This document shows positions 45,509-58,113 of a stretch of 64,000 nucleotides of DNA, in pieces; within the stretch, counting starts at the first letter, position 1, and each line of letters opens with the position of its first letter. The stretch is from assembly GCA_030765065.1 (NCBI GenBank), contig CM060988.1, positions 203,337,565 through 203,401,564 of the forward strand, given 5' to 3'. The notes under the pieces are model-generated. The model saw only the letters and a program-made list of their open reading frames with translations. It did not search any database and was not told where the DNA came from. The stretch is from Deroplatys truncata. Lineage: Eukaryota > Arthropoda > Insecta > Mantodea > Mantidae. Made by a program: the position numbers and the translations under genes.

Positions 45509-46273
45509 GGTTAATGTGATAAAATTAAATCCTGGCTTTAAAGCTAGTAGCAGTTGCATTCCTCACATTCTAAATTGACAAATTTACGTAACGCTTTCAA
45601 TTAAATTAATCGCAATGAAAAATCATAATACAAACACTCAAACGCGTTATGGGAGGTATCTTAAATTTCCTTTCTGCTAAGTGAAAATTTCCCGAGACAA
45701 TGGATATTTGTTGCCGCTAAAATTTAGTGCCGTTTAACATGAAATACAGTGTAATACAATCTAACTGCAACTCGTATAAGTAAAATATTCAAAACATAAA
45801 ATTTTAACGTTCAGAAATTTAAGTTAAATCAAGCTGGTGGGGTGGAAATTTGAAATCGCCAATGACGTAAATCATGCCAGCCTCACTGTTCCTTACGCCA
45901 TTAATATTGATTTTAGTTTCCACTTAACTAAGTTTCTGTGGGTGAAAATATGTTCACCGTCCTTGCCCAATTACTTTGAGCAATACATTAAATTCCTTTT
46001 TTTAGACTACACTGTGCAAATTGAGAGGGAAATGTCATAGAAAAAATGAACAGTTCTGAGAACTTCCTTGTTTAAATACCGGATTGTTGGCTGCCTGTAC
46101 GATTGTGTTCTGTTTAGAAGGAATTTTAGCATCTCGTTAGTGATGTTAATACTGTGAATGTGAAAGTGAATACAAAAAATGCGTACGTTTCTGCGACTAT
46201 AACTGTTTTGAGTAACATTTTCTAGTATTAATCTTTCAATTGCAAAAGTTTAAATATTAGAGTTCCTTACAGA
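45509..46273. promoter_or_regulatory. Likely intergenic promoter region between ADISSP and a divergent candidate gene
   Basis: This 765-base stretch separates the ADISSP start (45508, minus) from a candidate start codon at 46274 (plus). No RF1 or transposon sequence was recognised in it, in contrast to both sides. Open frames here are short. A shared bidirectional promoter is inference only; no TATA box or initiator can be assigned. Confidence 0.35.
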
Positions 46274-46331
46274 ATGTCGGTTGTAAAAGACGCTGTTGAA
46301 ACATTGACGCCTGAATCTGCAGGGAAAGAAG
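46274..46331 (+). CDS. Candidate first coding exon of a divergent gene
   Basis: An ATG at 46274 opens 19 codons (start MSVVKDAVETLTPESAG) and ends one base into the next codon at a good donor, GTAAGC. The upstream bases TTCCTTACAG could also be a splice acceptor. The codon content looks protein-like, and the position opposite the ADISSP start fits a bidirectional pair. I do not recognise the protein. One possible continuation is an open frame after an acceptor-like TTTTGGGCAG near 46741, which is in the right phase, but that stretch has no family I can name. It may be chance. Confidence 0.35.
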
Positions 46332-47140
46332 GTAAGCATTGAAGACCTAATTTGAAGTTTTTAAAAGTAGACGTTAATTCAAGATGAATATTAAGCTGAG
46401 CTGAGTACTGCAGTATAGAGTACTGCCGAAATAGTAAATACTTATTCACAACTCATTAAATATATGTAGGAACTCAAAACGTATATTTGACTTGATTACA
46501 TTTAATATAAAACCAATGCGTTTGCATTGTGACGCTCCAGCTATATTAAAAGTTTATTTAATTTGTTTATAATTAGCGTAATATTATTGAGGAATTATAA
46601 TTATTTCAGCTTTTATACTTGAAAAAGTGTGTTTTAAATAGGTAGTAGCAACCGGCGAACCCCCCTTTTTTTTTATTAAACCAAGCCTGATGTATATTTA
46701 AAAATATTCTAATGAAGTTTTGGGATGTTGCTTTTGGGCAGAAACAAAATTTCGTAATACTGGACCTATCGGGACCTTACGGTTATCTGCCATATCCAGC
46801 GATTCCTCTTCCCAACAAGGTGTCTTCACCACTGTTTCCAGGGTGACCAACTTGGGAGCTTCAATTGTCGCCAGTTTGAGCATAAAAAATCTCCAGAAAG
46901 TCGCTAGATTCCTGACATTCAATAAACTACTTTACCATGTATATAATAAGCATACAAAAAAAAATTATGGCAAAAATATGTTACAAAATTATAAATGAAT
47001 GTGTACTATACCAGCATACAATTATGTGTAATATGTCAATACAGAATTAAATACGCATATAGCTAAGGGCCTACTAAAACCTATTTAAGGACCAATAATT
47101 TGAAATTAAACAAGGTACCTCGATTAAATGTGTTCTTATT
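46332..47140. other. Unassigned
   Basis: It contains the 92-codon plus frame 46720-46998 (see the candidate exon at 46274). No known repeat was seen. Confidence 0.25.
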
Positions 47141-47159
47141 CTCTGCCGTCACCACCTCG

Positions 47160-49060
47160 TGCTCAATTATATTTCCTCGTCTTCACTGTCCACCTCCTCT
47201 TCAAAGAATAAAGTCAAAGTCAATGCTGATGCTGAAGTTGATGGTTGAGAGTAGCACTTCATGGTCCCTATCTTTTGCAACAACTCTTTCGGCAGTTCAT
47301 ATGAATGGCAACATTTGCCTTTTCTTTTTATTCCATATTTGACACACAATATTGAATGCAATGTCCTCACCTTCATTCTGTTCTTTTCTTTTAATTTTGT
47401 ATTGTTTACAAAACTGAACACACGCTTGATCTGCATTAGAATGTGGGAGTGACAACACATTTAAGGCGATATTTGCCAGTTCATGAAAAGGATTTTCTTT
47501 TCCAGAGTCTCTATAACAGTGCACTTCTACCCAAAATTTAACACAGTCATTCACTACGTGCCACTGTACATTGCATAAATTTTTTCGCTGAAAGTCAGCA
47601 GCTGTTAATATTTATCGTCTGTAAACAGTTTTGCTATTTCAATTACAGACCGTTTTATAGGTCTGAGACATTTGTCAGGAGAAAAGGTTAATTTCCTGCA
47701 AAACTTCAATGTTCTCGGGAAGACGCTGACGTAGTTGATTTACTAGACCAACAGTGAATTTAAGGCACCTTTCGCGCATATCTTTCTCAACTTCCTGAGG
47801 GAATTTTTCAGTAGACATTACCGTCTCAAATTCATAGCCAAGGTACGGTTTTGGATCTAAATGATCTTTCCAGTTTGTCCCGTATGAAGTCTAATCTTTT
47901 GCCTGGAAGCACAATTTTCGTACATAGAGATTTAATAAGTAGCAATAAATCTTCCAGAAGTTTTGTGGGATCTTGATTTTCACTTTCAAAATGTTTACCG
48001 TATGAGCTAGCTTTAGCATCGGCTTGAGAAAAACAAGAAATGCACAATTACGACGGTCTGCGTACATCTGGTATAAAATCTCTGCAGAATAACAACGCTC
48101 ATTGATTCTAGCTATACCGAAATGAGTTTTCAGTTCAAGCCACTGTTGAAGTATTCTGTTCACTGCTGCAGAAATAGACAGCCAACGAGTTTCACTTACA
48201 TTTACAATTTTCAATGGCAGTTCTCCTTCATTAATTGCTCCATACACATGTTTGTATGCAACCTGCCTGACTGACGAATGGGAGAACCAGTTGTAGGTTT
48301 CTCTGATTAGAAAATCTAAGTTCCTAGGAAGGAATTCTGCAGTAGCATGGGAAATTGCTAGCTGTAGAGCTGCAAGTGAGGTAATTCAGATTTCAGCTTG
48401 GCGTACAAGCCTTTGTTGATACCAGTCATCACCGATGCATTGTCAGTACCAATTGGTATTAATTTTACAAAATTTAAACCTTTGTCCTTTATACAAGTGT
48501 TTAAGGCTGAGACAAGAGCATCAGCGGTACACTCACTTAGTTGTATTACTTGCAACTAGGTTGCAACAATACATTTCTTTGTTTATGAATAGTGCCTGAT
48601 GGCTATACCTAATAATTTTGTAACCGAACAGTCATTGCTTTCATCAATCAGTAAGCTGTAACTCGTATCACCAATATCTTTTAACAACTGTTCCTCAAAA
48701 TATGGTCCTATGACATTGCAAATTACAGCAGCACATTTTGTTCTGTGTAGCTTTAGTTCACTGGTGCCCCTGCTATCCGAAAAACACGATTTACAGAGTT
48801 TGCACATGTGATCAGTTACTCTGAAACAACAGTGTTTTGCAATGAATAATGCAATTCGTGCTTCCACTTGTTTTGTTTCAACGGTAACACATGTTGATGT
48901 GGACCACGAAAAGGTGCTTCCGCTTTTTTATGTTTGTTAGTGTTGATATGTTTTGTCAAATCACTTAATTTTGCTGATAACTGCACTTTACAATAGCACT
49001 TGTGTCGTCTCCCTCCACAACCAGCTTTTAAAGTGTTCACTTTTTAGCCACTCTGCTCGA
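47160..49060 (-). pseudogene. hAT-type transposase relic with BED-like zinc finger, nearly full length
   Basis: Fragments follow one another on the minus strand: a zinc finger ending SDLTKHINTNKHKKAEAPF (49000-48900), CKLCKSCFSD and GDTSYSLLIDESNDCS (first catalytic Asp, near 48655), LIPIGTDNASVMTGINKGL (second, near 48440), SETRWLSISAAVNRILQQW, and the C-terminal dimerisation block (LNVLSLPHSNAD, then RVFSFVNNTK, NRMKVRTLHSIL, GKCCHSYELP; 47480-47260). The order fits DUF4371/hAT transposases of the ZMYM/FAM200 type. Six or more shifts and stops break it. Terminal repeats were not resolved. Confidence 0.8.
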
Positions 49061-50105
49061 AATCTTTGCAGTTTACCTATTTCAATAACTTTATTAAAAT
49101 TCCTATCAATAACCAGCTTTTTAAAGAGACAGTTTATTCTGTTCCTGTATCGTATTACTTCGACTCCACACTAGAAACTGAGAAACTGAGTACAAATAAA
49201 TAAAACATCAAGCTACTGGTGTCAAGTGGTGGTACGCCGGGTAAAAACCGTATGTCTTACTTCATAACGCAGGGCAACTCTTGTTTATTCGATTGACAAA
49301 AAGGGATGTCCACAGCAACTATGAACAGGTGCACAAAACTGTAATTGTAATCATTATGTTGGTTACCCCTAGAGGATATGATAAAAGCCACCTACCAGAG
49401 GACAGCTTATCATATTAAACTATTTCTCCCTTCTCAACAGAGCTGTCAGCACTCTAATCTGCTTTAAGTGTACTTTACGATTGGGTTACAGCGTGGATCA
49501 GCAAACCTGTATTAGCCTGCTTATAGTGGGCTGAAAATGTGCTCATAATCAGAAGAGTTCTACAGTAGTATTTTCACATTTCACTTATTCGCTTTATACA
49601 CACATGCACTTCTGAATAAATTAATACAAAGGAAAGTGTTTCCTTGGTGTTTAAATGTGAATCTTAGTTTTACCGCATTTACTTTGATGGCTGCTAATAC
49701 CTGGTTTTATCATGATCGCTGAAGCAGTATTTAGGAACACTTTTGAATAATATGCATATGTTTCAAAATATTTCTTTGTGTTTTTCATGGTAATACAATC
49801 TTTGAATAAACCCAACATAATATCCACGAGCTAAAACTTAAGGGGTCTGATGTTTCTACTTTCACAAAAAAAATTATTGAATCAAGTTCAGAGCCCTCAA
49901 AATATGAAAATTCGTGATTGAGGGAGGTATTCGCAGGGTAAATAAATTACATTTTCTTAGTTATAGTGTAATATCTGGGTACGAAATGCATACCATTAAA
50001 GAAACATAGACTATAGTCCTGCCTCATTTAGAGAAAACATACAGAAGTTAATGCCTTCTTGTTACTTACTATGCGTGAAATGCCTCCATTTAATTATCTG
50101 CTTCC
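49061..50105. other. No gene recognised
   Basis: 5' flank of the hAT relic and AT-rich spacer. Confidence 0.3.
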
Positions 50106-50275
50106 TTAGAAACGATGGTGTTTATAATGGATTTATACTCCCCTCTATTAGGCCTACAGGTAATACTGTGTATAATCATTATGCGTCTTTCACGCCCAAT
50201 ATAGAATTGGACGCTAAGGACCATAGTAGTAAAGAGCGTTCATAAAAAAATAAATAAATAAATAAACTAAACCTT
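50106..50275 (+). mobile_element. 5'-truncated copy of SINE type A
   Basis: Read in reverse, CCTTAGCGTCCAATTCTATA and the following bases match 6276-6310 of the SINE at 6226-6507. It ends in an (AAAT)n tail at 50246-50268. The tRNA head is missing. Confidence 0.65.
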
Positions 50276-51424
50276 AGTGTGCTACTTCCACGATTTAATT
50301 ACGATAGGTGGTGTTATTGTGCAACCTAATATAATATTTGTTCCAACTTTAGATTTGTTACTAAAAATGTTTTATGAAATAACAAATGCGTTTACAAACG
50401 ATAACATGTATTCGCAAACAGTATAAATGAATAACGCACTAATTAATAGTTAATATATGTCTTCCAACGTATAAAGTAGCCCAAGGCCGTATTTAGAGAG
50501 GGGGGGGGGTTAGGGCTCAACCCCCTCCCCGAAACTTCTGACAGTTTTATTTATTTAAATCTATATCAAACCAATAGGTGTGGGAAAATTTCCTTAGATA
50601 ACGATAGCAGCAGCACATTTACGAGGCAAAGGAAACTTTATATTGTCGCGTTATATAGGAAAGGTGAGCATACGTCCCGGTTTTCCAAGCAGTCTGAGAG
50701 TTTTGTGCTGTAAAGTGGAATATCTTCATTCTGGTGAGATTTTCCTGTCTATATATTATTTCCAAGCAATTTTCTTGCCCCTGTAATGTCTATGCACTAC
50801 ACAGTAGGTACATAGTAACTGTGTAGAGTAGTGTTAAGTTCAGATCTAGTTATGGAACCCCTCTCTGAAATTTGTTCTAGATTCGGGTATGAAGTAGGCT
50901 AGCAAAACACGTACACACACAAATAAATGATACTTGTGGGCTAGGTATGATTTCATGCAGTGTTGAAGTAATATCGCATTGCTTGGGACGGCAATGTTTG
51001 GTTTTTATTGGTTGCCTGCAGGAAGGACTCAAATAAACAAACAAACAAACCAGAGACTTCCCTGGTGGAGTGTTGACCGTGCATGAGTTGCTAACGAATA
51101 ATAAAAAACAAAAGTTACATCCAATCATTCTGACAATCTTTTCACATTTTATGTAGAACTGAAACTTAAAATGTATTGCTACTCTTTAAAAAAACTCCAG
51201 ATTAGTCACTAAAACTTATTTAAAATCTCCAGGAATGAGACATGTCGCAAAACGTAAAATCTTGTCTCCAGATTGGTTTAAAAAACCGCTAGATCTGGCG
51301 ACAAAGTCGCTAAGTTGGTCACCCTGACTGTTTCATCTCCGACCACGGACTGCTTCCAGGATACCTAACTCGGTGATTACGTGATCGTCCCACCGTTATT
51401 TCCTTTCTACAACTCTCTGTAATC
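50276..51424. other. No gene recognised
   Basis: A poly-G run at 50500 and an (AAAC)n tail-like stretch at 51031-51050 may mark further short retroelements. Confidence 0.3.
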
Positions 51425-51780
51425 TTTACATGTGCAAACTATCCTCTTATCCCATTACTTTAAAATAAATTTACAATGTATTCTTTTAACATGAAAACTT
51501 TACTTTCTTTGTCCCATTGCTTTAAAATAAAATGAACTGTATTCCTTTCATATGCACACTATCCTTTCCTTGCCTGATAACCTTAGAAAAAAAAAAGTAT
51601 TCCTCTCATGTACAAACTATCCTTTTCATGCCCCATTACTTTAAAATAAATAATGTATTCCTTTCATGTGCAAACTATCCTTCCCTTGCACCATTGCTTT
51701 AAAATAAATAAATTAAATATATTCCTTTTATGTGCAAAACTTTTCTTTCCTTGATCCATTCCTTTAAAACAAATACCTAA
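51425..51780. repeat. Degenerate minisatellite, six units of about 60 bp
   Basis: Units contain CATGTGCAAACTATCC and CCATTGCTTTAAAATAAA; they start near 51429, 51490, 51549, 51607, 51665 and 51729. Confidence 0.85.
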
Positions 51781-52029
51781 CTTACAATGCATTTAATAAC
51801 AAAAGAGAACAATGAGATCCATCCTTTCGATTCCAAAGGTCCCCCTCCCCCTACTTTGGCTAAGGTTCACTCCTCCATTACCTCTGACCACTTGGCCTAC
51901 CCTACACCGGTCTACTTATTTCAGTGGTGGGGGAGCCATCTTGTATGGAGGGGAATCGGAAAATGGCAGGTAAGTGCAGGGTCCCGGTAGTTCCAGTATT
52001 GCCCAAAATGTCGGAAATAAATTTAAAAA

Positions 52030-52118
52030 ATTCATATGACTATCTTACTCATCTACAAACTATTCTTACAAAAGCTTATTGTTCTATCTACTTCTTATTA
52101 ATCGAGATAAAGTTTCAT
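52030..52118 (-). repeat. RF1 end piece, reverse (left part of a split copy)
   Basis: CATATGACTATCTTACTC to ATCGAGATAAAGTTTCATTA. Its continuation is at 53818-54447, so the copy was opened by the insertions between. Confidence 0.6.
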
Positions 52119-52890
52119 TACACATTTAATGATAAAATAATAATATAATAATATTGCTTGTTGTATTGTACTAATGTCCTTATTCTTTTAGGACATTTGC
52201 TGAAATGATAGCAATCACACTGTTTGCTGCACAGAATGCACACACAGTTTATGGAGAGTTCATGAAAACTTTTTCGAGTGCATATCTTGTGGTGGAATCT
52301 GTGGACTGCCATTCTGTTGAATGGGCTCCTCATGTCATTTGGTCCAGTTTGGCTCCTGTTGAGTAGAAGTCAAGATCAACTTCTCTTTTTCCGTGTATCA
52401 TTCGAAGGAATTCTGTTTCCTGTTTGGCAGAAGGCAGCTGCAGTCTTAGTTGCTCCTGTGCCAATACATAGGCCATTCTGGTTGGCGAAATGCTTAAATG
52501 GCTTTCACATTCTCTTTGCAACTTAGATCACTTAATGTGAGATGGTCCCAAATTATTCCAGACCATAAGTAATCACTGGAACGACCTTTGCTTGGAAGAG
52601 TCAAGTTTAGTAGCCTCGTTTATATCATGTATACTTCTAAAGGCTCCTAATGTCCTTTACCTTATGTGGCTCTTCAATGACACTGTGTTTGAAGCCAAGG
52701 TATTTGAAAGAGCTCACCATTCTTAACTCCTCTCCTTAGTATTTTATTGTCACCTGCTGGAATTCATCCTCCCTTTTTGAGAAGCATTTTCACTGTTTTG
52801 TTCATGTTAATTTTGAACCTGTTGTCTTTGGCATATTTTTTTAGAGTGTCCATAGTTGCTTGGAGATCATCTTGGTTACACATTTCACTG
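52119..52890 (-). pseudogene. Non-LTR RT 3' region relic (second family)
   Basis: The minus strand reads DDLQATMDTLKKYAKDNRFK and INMNKTVKMLLKKGG (after the RT core), then PSKGRSSDYLWSG, WDHLTLSDL, DFYSTGAKLDQM and FHHKICTRKSFHELSINCV with a Cys-rich end CILCSKQCDCYHF. The order is that of a common insect LINE type with a C-terminal Cys/His domain. It is riddled with shifts and stops and is 5'-truncated. Confidence 0.7.
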
Positions 52891-52892
52891 TA

Positions 52893-53815
52893 TACCTTTT
52901 TCACTATCAGCTGAAAGGAGAAGTAAACAAAACCACATGACGAGACAGCACCTCATTGGCTGGTGGACAATTTACGAGCTTTCCCGCTCAGCATGTTGTC
53001 TCTTCCTCAACAAAAAACAGTTCGGTTCACATCATAACATTTTGGGGTTATTCTTGTGCAGAGAAATTTAAAAAAAACTCACTATTATAACAGTTCAATT
53101 TATGAAACTAAATGTGTTTGTTCAGATTCACCTATAACTAAATAAACCATTATAGTAGAGGGTTAAAGGGGCTATGCGCAGGCACTGCAGTTCGTTTCCG
53201 GTTTCTGGCTAAGGGAATTCTCTGCCACTGTGGAAAACATAAATGCAGGAAATGGAAAGAAGACAATTGCGTTAAATGCTTTTAAAAAATTCTGTGAAAA
53301 GTACCCACTTTTAATCGACAATGAATATGGTTGGCCATTGTTTAGCAATAATTGAACTACTTTGTTAGTGATGCGTTAGCTTGGGTTGCAGTTGTTTTCT
53401 GTTGTGCTTTAACCTATAGTGTTAATCGTTTTTTTTAACTTGTTGATCTCATAAAAGGTTAAAGCAAAAGTGGTATATTGATGTTAGTCATTAAATGAAT
53501 GTTTTCTAAAGCCTGAAGTTAAGAAAAGTTTCATCCAGTACCTTTAATCAATCACAGATGCCGAACTGTTAAAGTACAACTTTTATTTATCTTAGTATTA
53601 TGTGTTAGAAGTTTAGAATTCAAGGCAAAATATGGGAATAAGACATGCAATGTTTAAAAGCTAATGCACAGTACACTGTATTTGCATTCTGTTTAAAGCA
53701 ATTTCCTCTCACGGGTGTTAGTTCCCGATCCTCCACATGGTGCTGCCATGTGCTCGGTGGAGTGATACATTTAAGTTTTGTTTACTTCTCCTTTCAGCTT
53801 ATAGTGATAAAAGTA
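52893..53815. mobile_element. 923-bp TIR element without transposase (TA duplication)
   Basis: Inverted ends of about 41 bases: TACCTTTTTCACTAT then CAGCTGAAAGGAGAAGTAAA at the left, TACTTTTATCACTAT then AAGCTGAAAGGAGAAGTAAA read from the right, with few mismatches. TA lies immediately outside both ends, as in Tc1/mariner-superfamily insertions. No open frame of note lies inside, so it is a non-autonomous element. Confidence 0.75.
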
Positions 53816-53817
53816 TA

Positions 53818-54447
53818 GGTATAAGAAGGAAACAGTAGGCTACTTATTTTTAAAATGTGGGTCGCTGTGCGATGGTTTTGAAATGCTATGCTTGTTGAAT
53901 GACCATGAGAAAAAAAGTCCAAGTACTTGAAAATTCAAACCAATAATAAACAATAATGTAAAAAATGGTTAACAGCGCATAAATTATGTGCTTTAAAGAG
54001 CTTACATTCTTTATTGTGGGAATATTTCATCTTATCTTTTAGAATTTACCAATTATACTAAAGTTGTTCAGAATGAAGAGTTCTTCACAGGTTATTGAGG
54101 GAAAATTCAAGAGATACATTTTATTTTCATGCAGATATGCTAATCAAAATCCTTAGAGGCATTTTTGAGAAAATTAAAAATAATGAAAATGTTTGAATGT
54201 AAAGGGTAGTTTGGTTTGGAGAGATTTTCTTGAAAATGTTTGTGTCAATCCTTGGAAGACTATCAACTACCAAGTTTGATATTTAATTGACATTTTGTTT
54301 TTGAGTTATGGTATTCACACACACACGTGTGCATACAGACCTTTTTCTAAAAATATCTTGTTTTGGACTCGGGGAGTCTCAAAACGTGTATTTCCAGTGA
54401 AATCTCAGTATCAAACTTTTTGATGGAAACTTACTATAGGAAAGTAA
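53818..54447 (-). repeat. RF1 body and start side, reverse (right part of a split copy)
   Basis: It continues the copy from 52030-52118 and includes the (CA)n/GT core near 54310; it ends at GGAAAGTAAAC. Confidence 0.7.
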
Positions 54448-55110
54448 ACATTTAGAAGTCGTATACCAGCACACTTCTCCTTGCACTTCATACTCCATCC
54501 TATACTTGAATTAACATAACTTGCTCTCCTGCCATGTGCGTTTCAGCTACGCCACGCGTAAAACATGCAGTGTTGTGGAAGAGGAGAGGAGAGCTAAACA
54601 GATAAAGGTTCTTCATTGTACCTAGCGAATTTACGTAATTTTGAAATAATATACTACACTAAACATCTCTATACACTTCTAAGGATACAGTGTACAACAC
54701 GCTTGTCAACTATTGCATTATGTTCATGTTCGTGCTATGTGAGAATAAGCGCGCATTAAATATTAATAGTTTTAATACCTTTTCACCCTGTGTTATTTTA
54801 TTCTAGTGCTTGTCTTCCATTTTGTATGTTTTAAATTCCTTTGCTTGATGCTTTATATGTCTGTATGCAATATTATATTACCTATATAGAACAGAGCTTT
54901 AAAGCTGATTTTTCCGATTTCATTATATTTCTAAAATTCCAAAATGCGGTACTCGACAAATGCTTTTAATACTATTGCGAAACTTTCAGATAGATTATTC
55001 AAGTTAGTACCATATTTACTCTGAAGTAAATATGATAATTAAATAAACTTTGTGTTTAAAAGTGTGAAGTAATTGTGTTCTTCATAATAATAATCCTTTC
55101 ATAATAACAC
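54448..55110. other. No gene recognised
   Basis: AT-rich spacer. Confidence 0.3.
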
Positions 55111-55119
55111 TACATATGC

Positions 55120-55480
55120 CGACGATGTCAGGTTTTTCCTGAGGTTTCTAATATTACTTTTGAAGATCCACACTGCGATTTCTCAGCTTATTCCTCCTTT
55201 CTTTCTTGTTCTTTCCCTATATTGACAACAGTCCGTTCACTTTTTTAAGTGCAACAGCTGTCCTGTCTATGACTTTATTTACATCAGTCATTGGTCCACT
55301 GTTTTCTCTTTCCAGTTCAAAATATACCCTTAAAGCACATCTATCTCACGAGCTTGGCTGCAAATTGTAGTACCCTGTCCAAGCTTAGCATATTTTTTCT
55401 TTGAGGAATGAGTTCGTGGTCTTCCCCCAACGCTTTTGCCGGATCACATTGTCAATCACACAGAAATTTCAGCACAGGTT
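55120..55480 (-). pseudogene. N-terminal fragment of a DDE transposase
   Basis: The minus strand reads SVGGRPRTHSSKKKYAKLG and FELERENSGPMTDVNKVIDR, then a shifted helix-turn-helix. It resembles the N-terminal part of the transposase at 8791-8282 (REIIANVIDFMKQEA...VVKATGVS) in layout. No catalytic part follows. Confidence 0.45.
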
Positions 55481-56079
55481 GTATATTTTAAAATATAATC
55501 ACCACAATACTGGTCATTTGCTACACTACGTTTAGAACTTGAAAAATAACATTAATATGCAATTGCACAGTTCACTGATTTAAAATAGTTGTATGCTTAA
55601 ACTTTAAAATATCGTGCTCTACTACAACGATACACGAATCACGCAAGTATGTGATAAATCAAACAAAACAATGTTTGCCATGTGGCAACACTTCCTCTCA
55701 GCTCCGGTGAAGGGTGTGGAGGGGACTTAAACGGCAATTGGCTACTTCAAGGTCAACCCTGGTAGTCATGACAACAGACTCACATACAAGTGCGGAAAGC
55801 ACGCTGAGCTAGCTGTCAGAATTGAGAAGTTACGTTAATTCAAGTATAGTTTCTACCATTCTGCTTCCCCTAACACACATTCTCAGTTACAGTTTACCAT
55901 TGTCTTCTTAAAGCCATCATTGTAGGATACAAAGATTGTTGTTGATTGTTCCCCTATTGATCTCAGCATTGTTTCATTACATAGGATTGTGTATTCTTCT
56001 AATTGGATTTTATATTCTCTTTTGTGGTTCAAATCCATCTATGAAAACACATTTTTGCTTTCCCTGCCAACTACCAATA
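55481..56079. other. No gene recognised
   Basis: Spacer before the RF1 run. Confidence 0.3.
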
Positions 56080-57213
56080 TTAGGTAAGAAAGGTATTGCA
56101 TTCCATCCACAAATTTTATACTAAGATTTCATTGCAAATACATGTTTTGAGGCCCCCTGAAATAAAGAAAAGAGCCTTTTTAGAAAACGTATCTGTGCGT
56201 GCGTGTGTGAACAGCATGACTCAAAAACGAATAGTCAAATCAACACGAAACTTGTTTTTAAGTTCAGTATCTTCCAAAGACACGACACAAAGATTTTCAA
56301 GAAAATCCCCCATCCCAAACTACTGTTTACATTGAGCATTTTGATTTCCTAAAAACTGGCTCTAACGTTTTTAATTAAAATATCATATATTTAAGATATT
56401 TTCATGACAAAATGCATATCTTGAATTTTCTGGGAATGTCCCCCAAAAGTCCTCTTCTTTCTGAATGGCTTTTCCATAACTGGTAAACCATAAGAGAGAG
56501 ACATAATTTTTCTACTCAAAAAATGTAGATCTTGTTAAAACACACAATTTATATACATTTTTTTGTCGAGTGAACCATTTCGGAGATATTCCTTGTTATT
56601 TGTTTGAATTTTCCAATACTTATAGTTCTTCTCAAATGGGAATTTGTTATTCGGTTTTTGTGTTCTGGACATGCAAAGAGAATAGAATGCTCCACATAGC
56701 AACCAGCTCTTAAAAGATTTGACTATCGCTTCTAGTTCTAGTTTGAGAAGGGGTGGGTTTTATGCCCAAGCACTGTGACCTTAAGATCTATTGCGCATCC
56801 CCCCTTTCATCAGTTAAGTAGTCTGTTGCTCGATATGAACTTAACCAGACTGCTAACTGAGGCTTTCGATAGTTCATCTATCTTTGGAAAGTGATTGCCA
56901 AAAGTACTTGCTCTTTGATTCGCAAGAGCAGGGCAATCACTTAGCAGATGAGTAACAGTCTCATCTCCTTCTAGACATCTACTACAGATAGGGTTGTTAA
57001 ACAATCCCATTCTGTATAGATTAAACTTTAGGGCACAGTGTCCTGTGACTATCGCTTAAAGCCGACCATATTCCCCTTGCACCTACAAGAAAATTACGAA
57101 TAAGATTAACATCTCAATATCTCGATTAACATGAAGTAGATGGAGAGTAAGTGTTTGTAAAAATAGTTTGTACAAGAGTAGAGAAAGTCATGTAAGTGTA
57201 ACACATCAGATAT
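56080..57213 (+). repeat. RF1 repeat, forward, carrying a LINE insertion
   Basis: The copy runs from the GGTATTGCATTCCATCC block to CACATCAGATATTTTATTTT, where the next unit starts at once. Its body is interrupted at 56732-57045. Confidence 0.85.
56732..57045 (-). mobile_element. 5'-truncated LINE insertion with 12-bp TSD
   Basis: Perfect duplication TGACTATCGCTT at 56720-56731 and 57046-57057. The minus strand encodes a C-terminal zinc-knuckle region, NPICSRCLEGDETVTHLLSD with CPAL and FISSNRLLN stop, as in LINEs with a C-terminal RNase H/Cys domain. The 3' end carries a short CTAGAACTAGAA tail. Confidence 0.88.
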
Positions 57214-57221
57214 TTTATTTT

Positions 57222-58113
57222 TACTTTCTCTACTACGTATAGTAAGTAGGGGAAGTATTGTATTCCACCGAAAAATTTGATACCGAGATTTCACCGGAAA
57301 TACATGTTTTGAGACCCCCTGAATCCAAAAAAAGCATTTTTGGAAACATGTCCGTGTGTGTGTCTGTCTGTGAACAGCATAACTCAGAAACGAAGTCGGA
57401 TAAACACGAAACTTGGTATTTAGGTTCAGTATCTTCCAGAGATGCGACACAAAGGTTTTCAAGAAAATCCCCCCACCCCAGATTACCCTTTACATGGAAG
57501 ATTTTTCGAAAATTTTAATTTTCTCAAAAATGGCTCTAACAATTTTGATTAAAATATCATATGTTTAAGATATTTTCATGTCAAATAAAATGTTTATCTT
57601 GAATTTTCTGGGAATGTCTCCAAAAGTATTCTTCATTGTGAACGACTTTTGCATAACTGGTAAACCATAAGAGATAGACAAAATTTTACTACACAAAAAA
57701 TGTAGTTCGCATTAAAATACACAATTTATGTCATATACACTTTTTTTGTTGAGTGAACCATTTTCGAGATATTGCTTGTTATTCCCTTAAATTTTTCAAT
57801 ACTTATTTTCTCAAATGGGAATTCGTTATTAATTTTTTTTTGTCTTTTATATGCAAAGAGTATTAATCTGTGGCAAAGGGAATGGTGCTGCACCTAGCAA
57901 CCAACTATTAAGAGATATGTATATGCTTAAAGGCTACTGTATTTCTATATTGCCCTTGTAAATATATATTCCCCTTACATGTACAAGAAACTTAGCAATA
58001 AGATAGAGTCTGCAAATGTTTATCTCGATTAACATGAAGTAGATGGATAATAAGCGTTTGTAAAAATAGTTTATACAAGAGTAGAGAAAGTCATGTGAGT
58101 GTAACACATCAGA
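57222..58113 (+). repeat. RF1 repeat, full-length forward copy
   Basis: Start motif at 57224 (TTTTTACTTTCTCTACTACG), GT core (57352-57370), CCCCCCACCCCAGATTACCC, end motif to 58113. Confidence 0.9.
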
